The position numbers and the translations under genes are program-made. Positions 31,101-40,407 of a stretch of DNA of 44,529 nt are shown piece by piece. The first letter of the stretch is position 1; every line of letters begins with the position of its first letter. The DNA comes from Oleiphilaceae bacterium (GTDB lineage: Bacteria; Pseudomonadota; Gammaproteobacteria; Pseudomonadales; Oleiphilaceae). Below the pieces are notes generated by a model. The model saw nothing but the letters and a program-made list of their open reading frames with translations, did not search any database and was not told the DNA's origin. The stretch covers positions 1-44,529 of the forward strand of contig JAGXLV010000019.1 in the NCBI GenBank assembly GCA_018334495.1. The letters run 5' to 3'.

Positions 31101-31617
31101 GGAAATACTGGATAATGCCATTCGCAAAATTGATCGGGAAACCCGGCAGCGCTTTAAAGCGACGTTTGACTCAGTCGATTCGGGCCTGCAGGCATTGTTT
31201 CCAAAGGTGTTTGGTGGCGGTAACGCTTATCTGGCGCTGACTGGCGAGGATCTTCTCGAAACCGGCGTCGCCATTATGGCTCGCCCCCCGGGCAAGAAAA
31301 ACAGTTCGATCCATCAGCTCTCCGGCGGCGAAAAGGCTCTGACCGCCATCGCGCTGGTGTTTTCCATTTTTCAGCTCAACCCGGCGCCGTTTTGCATGCT
31401 GGATGAAGTGGATGCGCCGCTGGACGATGCCAATGTCGCGCGCTATGCCAACATGGTCAAGGAGATGTCCAGTCAGGTTCAGTTTATTTACATCAGCCAC
31501 AATAAGATCTCCATGGAGATGGCGGACCAACTGATGGGCGTTACCATGCACGAATCCGGCTGTTCCCGGTTGGTGTCGGTTGATGTGGAGGAGGCCGCAA
31601 CGCTTGCAGAGGCCTGA
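28117..31617 (+). CDS. smc: chromosome segregation ATPase Smc
   Basis: Condensin ATPase that organises and segregates the chromosome with ScpA and ScpB. 1166 residues, full family length. Walker A is at 31-38 (GPNGCGKS); a first coiled coil runs from ~165 to ~505, a hinge from ~508 to ~655 (LSGAPRLTRQITVAPGWAFAVEQVLG..), and a second coiled coil to ~1000. The signature LSGGEKALTA starts at 1068 and Walker B/D-loop FCMLDEVDAPLDD at 1092. All ATPase motifs are intact. Its presence with ScpAB indicates the Smc system rather than MukBEF. It is followed by zipA and ligA in the same direction, but a 203-bp gap with two inverted-repeat structures separates it from zipA. Confidence 0.97.
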   Translation: MRLKSIKLAGFKSFVDPTTVPFPTNMTAVVGPNGCGKSNIIDAVRWVMGESSAKYLRGESMSDVIFNGSTARKPVSQASIELVFDNSDGSAPGEFVSFNEISVKRRVVREGQSDYFLNGAKCRRRDITDLFLGTGLGPRSYAIIEQGTISRLIESKPEELRSYIEEAAGISKYKERRRETENRIRRTQENLERLTDLRDELQRQLQHLERQAQAAEKYKAYRQEERQKKAELTVLRWQALDTELDAGRTLARDTELELERLLTRRVHLETVLESLRTSHQERTEHFNKAQARYYEAGADIARIEQSLEHQRQRSRQLASELDQALASQSELTRELEQDEHKLAQARQELARREPEQQAMAEQAEASRASLAQAEEAMSEWQNTWETFSNRSSDSKRQSELAQSRIRGIDDNVEGLRRRQQRLEEEQALLESQIDRNELDELLEEEKIASMQREEASLRIESVQDHLRDSRTQNKQLEETVSEYRQTVHSLRANLDSQQALLGEQMGSQDAGLQSWLNEHQLSGAPRLTRQITVAPGWAFAVEQVLGSLSQSLCVPALDGLSQALAGAPRGAALVEDVSIESSATAGRSLASQVTGADGFGQLLSAIDTADSLTEALAKRDQLTPNTSIVTREGVWLGRHWLRMPLSDAGQIGAIERQHRVDQLQEELDQATERLEAALAEFDERQAITARAENERDEVQRVFNEAERESGRITARISGLQARAEQIDSRLVRIRDDLVDVADQLLEQRESLAETRLEWQESLTANEAIDLDKEKLLTQRDSLRQNLDQLRQQSRHDRDHAHQLQLDVQALTSQRHGLAQTLDRMQGQKERLAERVTMLQESREETEEPLEDLRMQLDGLLERRLAEEDKLAAARDGLEDIDRQVRDNEQGRSRAEQTIGDIRARLEKQKMESQALEIRAGNHLEQLAELDLRLQAVLEHMPEEASEATWADELERIANRIQRLGAINLAAIDEYQAQSERKTYLDSQHEDLTEALEILDNAIRKIDRETRQRFKATFDSVDSGLQALFPKVFGGGNAYLALTGEDLLETGVAIMARPPGKKNSSIHQLSGGEKALTAIALVFSIFQLNPAPFCMLDEVDAPLDDANVARYANMVKEMSSQVQFIYISHNKISMEMADQLMGVTMHESGCSRLVSVDVEEAATLAEA

Positions 31618-31666
31618 GGACGGTTGCGAAGAGCCTGAAAGACAAGCCAGAAATCTACAATCCGGA

Positions 31667-31694
31667 GCCTGCTCTCGTTGTATTGAGAGCGGGC
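31667..31694 (+). other. 10-bp hairpin downstream of smc
   Basis: GCCTGCTCTC (31667-31676) pairs with GAGAGCGGGC (31685-31694), with one G-U pair and an 8-base loop. It is followed by ATTGAATAG, not a T run, so it is at best a weak terminator or an mRNA 3'-stabilising structure. Confidence 0.45.
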
Positions 31695-31717
31695 ATTGAA
31701 TAGAGTGACTGCGTCAC

Positions 31718-31799
31718 CTAAGGAGCCTTTGATTAACTCCTGGATCGCGCCCCTCGGGGCTTTCAGAGTCGAGACAGGCGTTAATCAGAGGCTCCCTAA
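31718..31799. mobile_element. MITE-like 74-bp element with CTAA duplication before zipA
   Basis: Terminal inverted repeats GGAGCCTTTGATTAAC (31722-31737) and GTTAATCAGAGGCTCC (31780-31795) match at 15 of 16 positions. The element is flanked on both sides by CTAA (31718-31721 and 31796-31799), as expected for a 4-bp target-site duplication. The interior holds a further GCCCC-TC-GGGGC hairpin (31749-31760). It has no coding capacity, so any movement would rely on a transposase elsewhere. It lies 22 bp upstream of the zipA start and would fold into a long hairpin in the transcript. The alternative is a REP-like or regulatory hairpin with a chance CTAA. Confidence 0.65.
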
Positions 31800-31820
31800 C
31801 CCACACGGGATTGCATCATT

Positions 31821-32957
31821 ATGTCAGTTAGGGAATGGTTAATCGCCATAGGCGCCCTGGTTATCCTGGGTATTGTTATCGATGGGATCCGTCGCATGCG
31901 TCGTGCCCGGAAAGAGGCGATGTCCATCTCCTCCGGCATGGGGGCCGATGATCTGGACGAATCGCCATTGGATGAAGACAATCCGGAGCTGCCTAATGGT
32001 GGAGCTCGGGCAATTGACCCGGACAGTGGCGAGGAGCGGGGCTATCTCAAGAAGAACGGTCGAACCCGTTTCGCCAATCCGGAGCCCAAGCCAACCCGGC
32101 CGGTCATAAGCGCGGGTCAGAAGGCTGCGAAACAGCAATCACAAGCTGATAAGGCCGATGAGAAACAGGCCGAGGTGGACACCCCGGAGCCTCGTGAACC
32201 AGAAACCGATGAGGGTATTCCAGACGCGGTTCAAACGGATTGGCAGAGCGATGACCGGGCAGCGGTGGAAGACCAGGGAGATACAGGTTGGGGGGCGTTG
32301 GACGATGACCCGGGGTTGGACGACGAGGGGGTAAGCCGCGCCCGTTCGGTCAAAACACCAACGCAGCGCAAGTCATCATCAGTCGCGTCAGAGTCCGATA
32401 AAAGCCAGAAAGAGGCTCCGCCGTTGGTCACGTCTGAAGTTGAGGAAGACACTGCGCATCGCACGGTTAATGCCGGCCAGTCCGATCAGCCGCCCGCCGG
32501 CGCCAACCGGCCTGACGCCCAGGAAGTGTTTGTCATCAACGTGCTGGCTTCGAAAGACAAGCCCTTCAGTGGACCCGCTCTGAAAAAACTGTTTGAGGCC
32601 TGTGGCCTGCAGCACGGCGATATGGACATCTATCATCGCCACGAAGATTCTGATACCACCAGTCCTGTCCAGTTCAGCGTTGCCAACGCGGTTGAGCCGG
32701 GAACCTTTGCCCCGGCCGACATCGAGGGCTTGTCCACACCTGGCATCAGCTTTTTCATGAGCGTTCCGGGTCCGAGTAACGCCATGCAGGCCTTCGACTT
32801 TATGCTCGAAACCGCCCAATGCGTGGTTCGCAATCTGGGTGGTGAGTTAAAGGATGAGCGTCGGAGCGTCATGACGCCGCAAACCGTCGAGCATTGTCGC
32901 CAGCAGATCCGGGAGTATGAGCGCAAACAGCGCTTTCAACAGGTCTCACGGAAATAA
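31821..32957 (+). CDS. zipA: cell division protein ZipA
   Basis: Inner-membrane protein that tethers FtsZ to the membrane at the division site. 378 residues in the classic layout: an N-terminal membrane anchor (about residues 6-23, WLIAIGALVILGIVIDGI), then a basic stretch, a long acidic Pro/Gln/Glu-rich disordered linker (about 40-230), and the C-terminal FtsZ-binding ZipA domain from ~234 (EVFVINVLASKDKPFSGPALKKLFEACGL). The position between smc and ligA is the conserved gammaproteobacterial arrangement. The ribosome site (GGGA) is weak and the MITE-like hairpin lies directly upstream, so translation may be affected by that structure. Confidence 0.94.
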   Translation: MSVREWLIAIGALVILGIVIDGIRRMRRARKEAMSISSGMGADDLDESPLDEDNPELPNGGARAIDPDSGEERGYLKKNGRTRFANPEPKPTRPVISAGQKAAKQQSQADKADEKQAEVDTPEPREPETDEGIPDAVQTDWQSDDRAAVEDQGDTGWGALDDDPGLDDEGVSRARSVKTPTQRKSSSVASESDKSQKEAPPLVTSEVEEDTAHRTVNAGQSDQPPAGANRPDAQEVFVINVLASKDKPFSGPALKKLFEACGLQHGDMDIYHRHEDSDTTSPVQFSVANAVEPGTFAPADIEGLSTPGISFFMSVPGPSNAMQAFDFMLETAQCVVRNLGGELKDERRSVMTPQTVEHCRQQIREYERKQRFQQVSRK

Positions 32958-35087
<2,130 letters not shown>

Positions 35088-35096
35088 CCAGGCGCC

Positions 35097-35729
35097 TCAG
35101 ACAACGCCGGCCTTGCTGCTGATATCCGCGTAAAGCCTCAGGTAGTCCGTACTCGTAACAATCCCGACCGCTGTTCCCTTCGGATCCATCACCAGTGCCG
35201 CACTCAACTGATGGGCCAGCATAAGCCTGGCCACGTGATGGGCGTCGGTTTCCGGCGTGGCGGTCAAAAACGCGGGCAACTCGACCTGGGTGAAACTTTG
35301 GCCCTGGGCATTGGCCCGGTGCTCATGTAGCCAGGCGAGCAACCATCGCAAATCCACCAGCCCGGCCACAGACTGCTCGGCGAGGATGACCAGATGCTGA
35401 ATACCCTGTTCATCCATCTTTGTCAGCGCTTCATCCAGGCGGGCCGAGGCCGGCAGAGTGAAAAGCCTGGCGGAACAGATTTTGGCGATTGGCAGGTAGT
35501 GCCGATTCGCTTCTGGCTCATCATCCGAGGCTTCACCGTATTCGGTAAGGGCACGACGTGCCTGCGCCTGTTTTGCGTGCACAAACGCGGGGTCGTTGGC
35601 CTGGTTGTAATTTGGGTCTTGCTTCTTTATTTCCTTGAGGCCATCAAGGGCATCGACCCGCCTGCCTGTGATGCTTTCGGGCAGGCGGGTTGCAACCGGC
35701 CGCCCCGGCTCACTCACAAATATGGACAT
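35097..35729 (-). CDS. CBS-domain pair protein of unknown function
   Basis: 210 residues, cytosolic, with no catalytic domain. Residues ~83-140 (AKICSARLFTLPASARLDEALTKMDEQGIQHLVIL) and ~150-205 (LPAFLTATPETDAHHVARLMLAHQLSAALVMD, then GIVTSTDYLRL) form a tandem CBS pair, which in known families binds adenosyl ligands (AMP, ATP, SAM). The N-terminal 80 residues are polar and resemble a flagellar or scaffold-type linker (GRRVDALDGLKEIKKQDPN). AGGAA precedes the ATG. It lies 50 bp downstream of mnmC on the same strand and may be co-transcribed with ppiA-mnmC. No specific role can be assigned. Confidence 0.85.
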   Translation of the reverse strand: MSIFVSEPGRPVATRLPESITGRRVDALDGLKEIKKQDPNYNQANDPAFVHAKQAQARRALTEYGEASDDEPEANRHYLPIAKICSARLFTLPASARLDEALTKMDEQGIQHLVILAEQSVAGLVDLRWLLAWLHEHRANAQGQSFTQVELPAFLTATPETDAHHVARLMLAHQLSAALVMDPKGTAVGIVTSTDYLRLYADISSKAGVV

Positions 35730-35779
35730 ATGCGATTCCTGCGTTGTCTTACAAGGTTATCGGCAGACAATGCCCAAAC

Positions 35780-37696
35780 TCAAGCACTGAACGCTTTGGA
35801 GACCCTGCGACACCGTTCCGGTGCCAATCTTTGCGCCAGTGATTTTGGCAGAGCGTGAGGTTGCCCCGTCATCCGGTCGGCCAGGTATTCGGCCAGAAGC
35901 GGTGCATAGGCAAGCCCCTTGCTGCCCAGGCCGGTAAACACCCCCACGCTATCCAGTTCATTCCCGCGCCTGTCCCTCAGCGGACCCGCCACCGGTTGAT
36001 AGTCATGAGTGGTGCAGCGGAACGCTACCCGGCCCCCAAGATTATCGGCAGCAGGCATCCGGTTGGCCCAGATGTTGGGAATATTGTCCTGGAGCTGTTG
36101 CAGGTTCTCACCGTGACTTTGCGGTGAAAGCCACGGCGACGAGTCGTGCAAATCAAAGGTTGCGCCCGTGAGGCACTGGCCTTCGAAGGCGGGATTCAGG
36201 TAGCGCGACCCGCAAATGACCGCTTTAGGCGCCTTGATTTCAGATTCAGGGAGCGACGTTACCTGGCCTCGGATAGGTTTCAGGCGGAATTCGCCAAAGG
36301 CCGATATCAGCTCGGGGGTTTCGTGACCGGTGCAGAATACAATCCGGTCGCAGGATACTGCGGGTGAGCTCGTGCCAGACAGATACCAACGGCCATTGCA
36401 GGGCATGAAGCGGGTCACACGGAAACCGAAGCGGACCTGAATGCGAGGATGGTCCAGTAAATGCCGGCACAGGTTTTCCGGTTCCAGCCAGCCGCAGTTC
36501 GGATACCAGAGGCCTCCAGCAGGTACCTCGGTGCCGGCCAGTTCGGAGGCTTCCGTTTTGTCTACCGGCCGAACCAGTTCACGTGGGTAGTTGTTACGGG
36601 CCTGAAATCGTCGCTGCCGGTCTGCTTCGTGTTCGCTCCACGTCATCTGCAGAAGGCCGGTGGGATGCCATTGACCGGGACAGGAAGCGGCGTAAAAACG
36701 TTGGCTGTGGAGGAGGGCGGACAGAGCCAATTCACTCTGTTGGTTAAAATCAACCCCCAGTTTGACGTAAAGCGCGCCCTGGCGGTTGCCCGAAGCGCCC
36801 GCGGCCGACGCGGTGCCCGCATCCATTACGGTGACGGAGCGACCTCGCTCCGCCAGGTTTCGGGCAAGTAGCGCACCGGCAATGCCGGCACCGATAATGA
36901 CGGTATCGCCTTGTGCATCGCTTTGCTCAGTCAGGTTCCCGTACCCGGTCCGGGTAAAACCACCGGCGAGAATGGCATCTTGTCCCGCAACAACCGGTAT
37001 CTTGCTCATGGTGAAGCCGGCGTCGGACAGAAACCGGCCCACCTGATCAGTGCTGTCGCGGACTGTCGCTGTCGTCGTGTTTCGGCAGTGTGTCGCCATC
37101 GCCTGTACTACCGGTCGGGACCAGAGTTCCGGGTCGCGGTCAGCCGCGAACCTATCCAGAAACCAGGCGTCCGCGGTGAATGTCAGGTTTTGGAGGGCGT
37201 TCAAGGGAGGGCCAAAAAACAGACTGAGTCGTACCTGACCATTCGCGAAGGCAATGCGGTGCAGCCCTGAGGTGAGCGCCGGGTAATTGTCCAATAGCTG
37301 CTCGGACAGGGCCGCAAGTTCCGGCCAAAGCCTGCAGGCTTGGCGTAAATCCGCCAGGCTCAGCGGTTGAGGCTCAATCGAGACAAAATGCAGGACTGCG
37401 CCGTCGGGGGGCGCGGCGGCGAGCCATGCCTGCCAGGTCAGCAGAAAGTTAAGACCGGCGCCAAACCCGGCTTCAGCCACCACAAAAGATTCCGCTGCCT
37501 CAAGCGAACCGAAGCGTTCCGGCAATCGATTTTGCACCACAAACACCTGGTTTGCTTTCTCACAGCTCTTTTCAGGGCTGGTGTAAGCCAACTGCAAGTC
37601 TTGCGATACCGGCTGACCTTGAAGCCACTCGACCCGTGCCGGGCTCAGGGCCGGCGGGCGCGGGTCTTTCCCTTCCGTGCCTATGGCAACCGGCAT
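35780..37696 (-). CDS. mnmC: bifunctional tRNA (mnm5s2U34) methyltransferase/FAD oxidoreductase MnmC
   Basis: Completes the mnm5s2U modification at the wobble position of tRNAs: the C-terminal FAD domain removes the carboxymethyl group of cmnm5, and the N-terminal SAM domain methylates the resulting nm5. 638 residues. The N-terminal methyltransferase includes SFVVAEAGFGAGLNFLLTWQAW and WFLDRFAADRDPELWS; the C-terminal FAD domain starts VIIGAGIAGALLARNLAERG and ends with GVFTGLGSKGLAYAPLLAEYLA. The ATG at 37696 gives a family-like N-terminus and falls four bases after the ppiA stop; a longer frame would run into ppiA. The ribosome site is weak (GGA in the ppiA 3' end), consistent with translational coupling. 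Confidence 0.93.
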   Translation of the reverse strand: MPVAIGTEGKDPRPPALSPARVEWLQGQPVSQDLQLAYTSPEKSCEKANQVFVVQNRLPERFGSLEAAESFVVAEAGFGAGLNFLLTWQAWLAAAPPDGAVLHFVSIEPQPLSLADLRQACRLWPELAALSEQLLDNYPALTSGLHRIAFANGQVRLSLFFGPPLNALQNLTFTADAWFLDRFAADRDPELWSRPVVQAMATHCRNTTTATVRDSTDQVGRFLSDAGFTMSKIPVVAGQDAILAGGFTRTGYGNLTEQSDAQGDTVIIGAGIAGALLARNLAERGRSVTVMDAGTASAAGASGNRQGALYVKLGVDFNQQSELALSALLHSQRFYAASCPGQWHPTGLLQMTWSEHEADRQRRFQARNNYPRELVRPVDKTEASELAGTEVPAGGLWYPNCGWLEPENLCRHLLDHPRIQVRFGFRVTRFMPCNGRWYLSGTSSPAVSCDRIVFCTGHETPELISAFGEFRLKPIRGQVTSLPESEIKAPKAVICGSRYLNPAFEGQCLTGATFDLHDSSPWLSPQSHGENLQQLQDNIPNIWANRMPAADNLGGRVAFRCTTHDYQPVAGPLRDRRGNELDSVGVFTGLGSKGLAYAPLLAEYLADRMTGQPHALPKSLAQRLAPERCRRVSKAFSA

Positions 37697-37700
37697 GCTG

Positions 37701-38309
37701 TCAATCGTCCAGGCGGCGGATCGCGTTGATGACAACGGGTGTTTTCGGAACATCCCCCATGGCCTGATGACGGCCGGTTGGAGTGGATGCGATGCTGTCG
37801 ACGACACCCATGCCTGAGGTGACGCGACCGAAGACGGTGTAGCCCGGGCCGTTGGTGCCGGCGTTCAGGAAGTCGTTATCCACCAGGTTGATAAAAAATT
37901 GCGACGTTGCCGAGTCAGGGTTGTTGGTGCGGGCCATGGCCAGCGTGCCCCGGAGGTTTTTCACGGTCGGCTTGGCTTCGAGTTCCACCGGCTCGCGGAC
38001 CGCTTTGTTATCCATGGCTTCGGTAAAGCCGCCGCCCTGAATCATGAAACCGGGAATTACCCGGTGAAAAACCGTGCCCTGGTAAAAATCGTCGTCGGCA
38101 TAGGTTAAAAAATTGCGAACCGTCTTCGGTGCCACATCCGGCCTGAGCAGGACCTCTATGTTGCCCTCGGAGGTCTCGATGATGACCTTGGGCATCGTGT
38201 TTGCCTTATCCTCATCGGCAGCCATTGTGGCATTGGATAGCAGCAGGGCAGAGGCTATCAATGTGGACAGGATAATGCCGACGCCGTTTCGCAGAGTGGT
38301 TACGCGCAT
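37701..38309 (-). CDS. ppiA: periplasmic peptidyl-prolyl cis-trans isomerase, cyclophilin type
   Basis: Protein-folding isomerase. 202 residues: a signal peptide with a hydrophobic core (GIILSTLIASALLLS) and an AxA-type site at NATMAA (near residue 31), then a complete cyclophilin domain. Catalytic and binding features are seen: the FHR of GTVFHRVIPGFMIQGG, and RTNNPDSATSQFFINLVDN. This predicts a periplasmic enzyme like E. coli PpiA rather than cytosolic PpiB. It is followed by mnmC with a 4-bp gap, an unusual periplasmic/tRNA-modification pairing that may only reflect shared transcription. Confidence 0.93.
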   Translation of the reverse strand: MRVTTLRNGVGIILSTLIASALLLSNATMAADEDKANTMPKVIIETSEGNIEVLLRPDVAPKTVRNFLTYADDDFYQGTVFHRVIPGFMIQGGGFTEAMDNKAVREPVELEAKPTVKNLRGTLAMARTNNPDSATSQFFINLVDNDFLNAGTNGPGYTVFGRVTSGMGVVDSIASTPTGRHQAMGDVPKTPVVINAIRRLDD

Positions 38310-38489
38310 GGTTATTCGTTTTCCCTTCAGAAGTTAACTATGAAGATTGCAGGATCCGAGTAGGTATCAACACTCAGGTGATCAGAGGCATACAATACCA
38401 TCGTCGTAATAGGCGGGCGAGGGGTAAAATGCCGCGAAGGGACAGGCGTCGAGCCGTGTACCGATACGATTCACCTGGCGGGAGCGTAT

Positions 38490-38960
38490 TCAGGCGCTGG
38501 CGAGACTATTGCGCTGGCCCAGAGACGTCTGCTGGCCGCTTGCGCCATAAAGCTTGGCCTGACCGGCTGAGCCGCGGAAAATGTCAGTCAGTCGAGTCAG
38601 CCGTTGCTGCAAATGACCGACGATGCGGCTATTGATGCCGTTAAGGGCATGGCAGGTTTTGAGTTCTTGCTCGGCGGCGGTCCACAGGCTGGTCAGCTCC
38701 TCGATGCCGGCACTGCGAATGAATCGGGACGGGTCCCCGTTCTCGGGTTTGTAACCCATGGCTATGAGCGCGTGTATTTTCTGCTTGGCACGCTCACGCA
38801 CCTGACTCAGGAGGGCATTCTTGTCCTCGGTCAGCGCCTCGATAGTGTGGATGTCTGATGCGGCGAGGGCCTCTTTTTCGGCGGCGAGGGTTGCCGCCAG
38901 TTGGCGCAGGCCGGTCAGATCTTCATTGAGCAAGTGTTTCAGTTCGTCGATTGCAGCCAT
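38490..38960 (-). CDS. flgN: flagellar export chaperone FlgN
   Basis: 156 residues, helical, with the FlgN layout: a long N-terminal helical region (AIDELKHLLNEDLTGLRQLAATLAAEKEALAA), and a C-terminal segment ending GASGQQTSLGQRNSLASA. In known systems FlgN keeps the hook-filament junction proteins FlgK and FlgL export-competent. It lies 21 bp after flgM on the same strand, the conserved flgA-flgM-flgN order, and probably uses the sigma-28 promoter before flgM. Similarity is moderate, and context carries much of the assignment. Confidence 0.88.
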   Translation of the reverse strand: MAAIDELKHLLNEDLTGLRQLAATLAAEKEALAASDIHTIEALTEDKNALLSQVRERAKQKIHALIAMGYKPENGDPSRFIRSAGIEELTSLWTAAEQELKTCHALNGINSRIVGHLQQRLTRLTDIFRGSAGQAKLYGASGQQTSLGQRNSLASA

Positions 38961-38981
38961 AGTCTGTTCACCCGAAAACGT

Positions 38982-39302
38982 TTACTTGAATATGCTGTTA
39001 TCCATATCAAGCATTTTCTGGGCCAGTTTTTCAGCATCAATTTTATAAGAACCATCGGCAAGCGCCGCTTTTATCTGCTCAATGCGATCATCATCGACTT
39101 CCGGATAGCTATCCAGCGACTGTTCAAGCTGCTTTAAGTTTTTTGCCTGCGAGCTGAGGCTGACATTCTCGCCGCTTGCGTTTTTTTGGCGGGACTGTTC
39201 CGGCGCCGGCGTCTGAGTCTGCGTGGTCTGCGGCTTGTCGGTCTGGGTCTTTTGGGTGTTGACCTGGCCGGGGCCGATTCCACCATTAAAGTCAACTGTC
39301 AT
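38982..39302 (-). CDS. flgM: anti-sigma-28 factor FlgM
   Basis: 106 residues. The N-terminus is disordered and rich in T/Q/P (TQKTQTDKPQTTQTQTPAPEQ), as in FlgM proteins secreted through the flagellar export gate. The C-terminal half holds the FliA-binding helices (LSSQAKNLKQLEQSL.. VDDDRIEQIKAALADGSYKIDAEKLAQKML), with the family motif R-x-x-x-I-K-x-A-(I/L)-x-x-G-x-Y. The ATG at 39302 (MTVDFNGG) is preferred to an earlier start because AGGT precedes it and it matches family N-termini. It is transcribed from a near-consensus sigma-28 promoter 70 bp upstream, giving the standard feedback loop. Confidence 0.93.
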   Translation of the reverse strand: MTVDFNGGIGPGQVNTQKTQTDKPQTTQTQTPAPEQSRQKNASGENVSLSSQAKNLKQLEQSLDSYPEVDDDRIEQIKAALADGSYKIDAEKLAQKMLDMDNSIFK

Positions 39303-39363
39303 GGCATTACCTGCTTGGCTGAGTGTGTCAGGCTGTGTCAACAACTTGGCACTGTTTCGTTGA

Positions 39364-39375
39364 TTAACCGGTTAA
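39364..39375. promoter_or_regulatory. 12-bp perfect palindrome at the flgM promoter
   Basis: TTAACCGGTTAA is self-complementary and overlaps the -10 element and the expected start site of the sigma-28 promoter. It could be an operator; the regulator is unknown. Confidence 0.4.
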
Positions 39376-39398
39376 CGGCGTGAGCACGACTTTCTTTA
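39372..39398 (-). promoter_or_regulatory. flgM: sigma-28 (FliA) promoter of flgM
   Basis: On the minus strand TAAA (39398-39395), an exact 15-bp spacer, and GCCGTTAA (39379-39372) match the FliA consensus TAAA-N15-GCCGATAA with one difference. It is positioned 70 bp before flgM, where class-3 flagellar transcription of flgM-flgN is expected. Confidence 0.85.
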
Positions 39399-39504
39399 GG
39401 CTTTTATGTAAAAAACTGTGTTCATTGGCGTCGTTACCTCGCATTTGCCGATGCAGCGGCAAATACTTGCCAGCGCGTCGGCAATTTGTCTCCCTGATTG
39501 GGTG

Positions 39505-40218
39505 TTACATCGGTATCTCCACCTGCCCGGGTCCGGTTATCAGGCCGCGCACTCTTCGGGACGAGCCCAGGTTTTCCACCAGAACCTGCTCACCGACCCG
39601 TCCATTGGCCAGAGCTTTGCCCCTGGAGCGTACCGAAAAATTACCAGATCTTGCAGAAATGGTAACATGATCGCCCCGGGCTACCGCATCTGGCCTGGTG
39701 ACCAGATCGGGCGTAAAGACGGTGCCGGCATTGATCGTACGGCGCATTTCCATGCCGACTAAATGTTGTCTTTTTGTGACGGCCCCGCGGCGCAGGGAGT
39801 TCACAACCACATCGGATGTGGTGATCATTGTCTCGCTCAGCCGTGTACCCCTGTTGAGGGGTTGTGCCGCGGTCAGGGCCTTGCCCTCGATCGTCAGGTC
39901 GGTGCCCAGAAACAGTTTCCAGGGCCTGTCGCCATCGCAGGAGATCAGGAGGCGAGGGTGCGTCGAGCGCCAGGGGTCTCCGCTGAACGTCACAGAAGGG
40001 CCATTGTCGCAGGCCGCCAGTTGCAGTCGTGAGTCCAGGTTGCCGACTTCAAAACTGACGGTAAAGCCCTCACTTTTTTGGGTTGCCGCGAAGTTGTTGA
40101 GGAACCCTTCGGCAGCCAGCATTATCTGCGCTTTGGTGCTGCCGGTGCCCGTGTTTGCCAAGGCCACGCCTGGAACCAACAGAATGCTGATGAAAACAAG
40201 GATGCGCATTTTTTTCAC
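39505..40218 (-). CDS. flgA: flagellar basal body P-ring assembly protein FlgA
   Basis: Periplasmic chaperone for P-ring protein FlgI. 237 residues: a signal peptide (KKMRILVFISILLVPGVALA, cleavage likely after ALA near residue 21), an N-terminal domain, then an SAF-type domain (GKALTAAQPLNRGTRLSETMI.. GMEMRRTINAGTVFTPDLVTRPDAVARGDHVTI) and the C-terminal VRVLVENLGSSRRVRGLI-like strand region. I keep the GTG at 40218: AGGATAAA is just before it, whereas the internal ATG (40209) would be 13 bases away. It is divergent from cheV. The flgM gap (202 bp) holds the sigma-28 promoter, so flgA is probably under a separate class-2 promoter. Confidence 0.92.
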   Translation of the reverse strand: MKKMRILVFISILLVPGVALANTGTGSTKAQIMLAAEGFLNNFAATQKSEGFTVSFEVGNLDSRLQLAACDNGPSVTFSGDPWRSTHPRLLISCDGDRPWKLFLGTDLTIEGKALTAAQPLNRGTRLSETMITTSDVVVNSLRRGAVTKRQHLVGMEMRRTINAGTVFTPDLVTRPDAVARGDHVTISARSGNFSVRSRGKALANGRVGEQVLVENLGSSRRVRGLITGPGQVEIPM

Positions 40219-40368
40219 TTTATCCTATGCTTGGTACAGAGGCGACGACTGGCGCGTTAATTTGACGTATCGGCCTCAATGTTTTTGGCGTCTGGCCGTT
40301 ACACTGGCCATCTGAACACTAGTTGTCAGGTTTCGATTCGAGCCTGTAAAAAGAGAAGCAAAAACCGC

Positions 40369-40385
40369 GCCGGGTTGTCCCCGGC
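40369..40385 (+). other. GC hairpin in the cheV leader
   Basis: GCCGGG and CCCGGC flank TTGTC, ending 10 bases before the GGGAG ribosome site of cheV. It could influence translation start; no T run follows. Confidence 0.35.
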
Positions 40386-40407
40386 TCGTCATTGGGAGTA
40401 AACCGAA

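Noticed and set aside
40219..40407. Sigma-54 or sigma-28 promoter for cheV or flgA in the divergent gap
   Set aside because: TGGCGC..TTTGA and GCCGATAC-like strings occur but spacing and partner elements do not fit either consensus.
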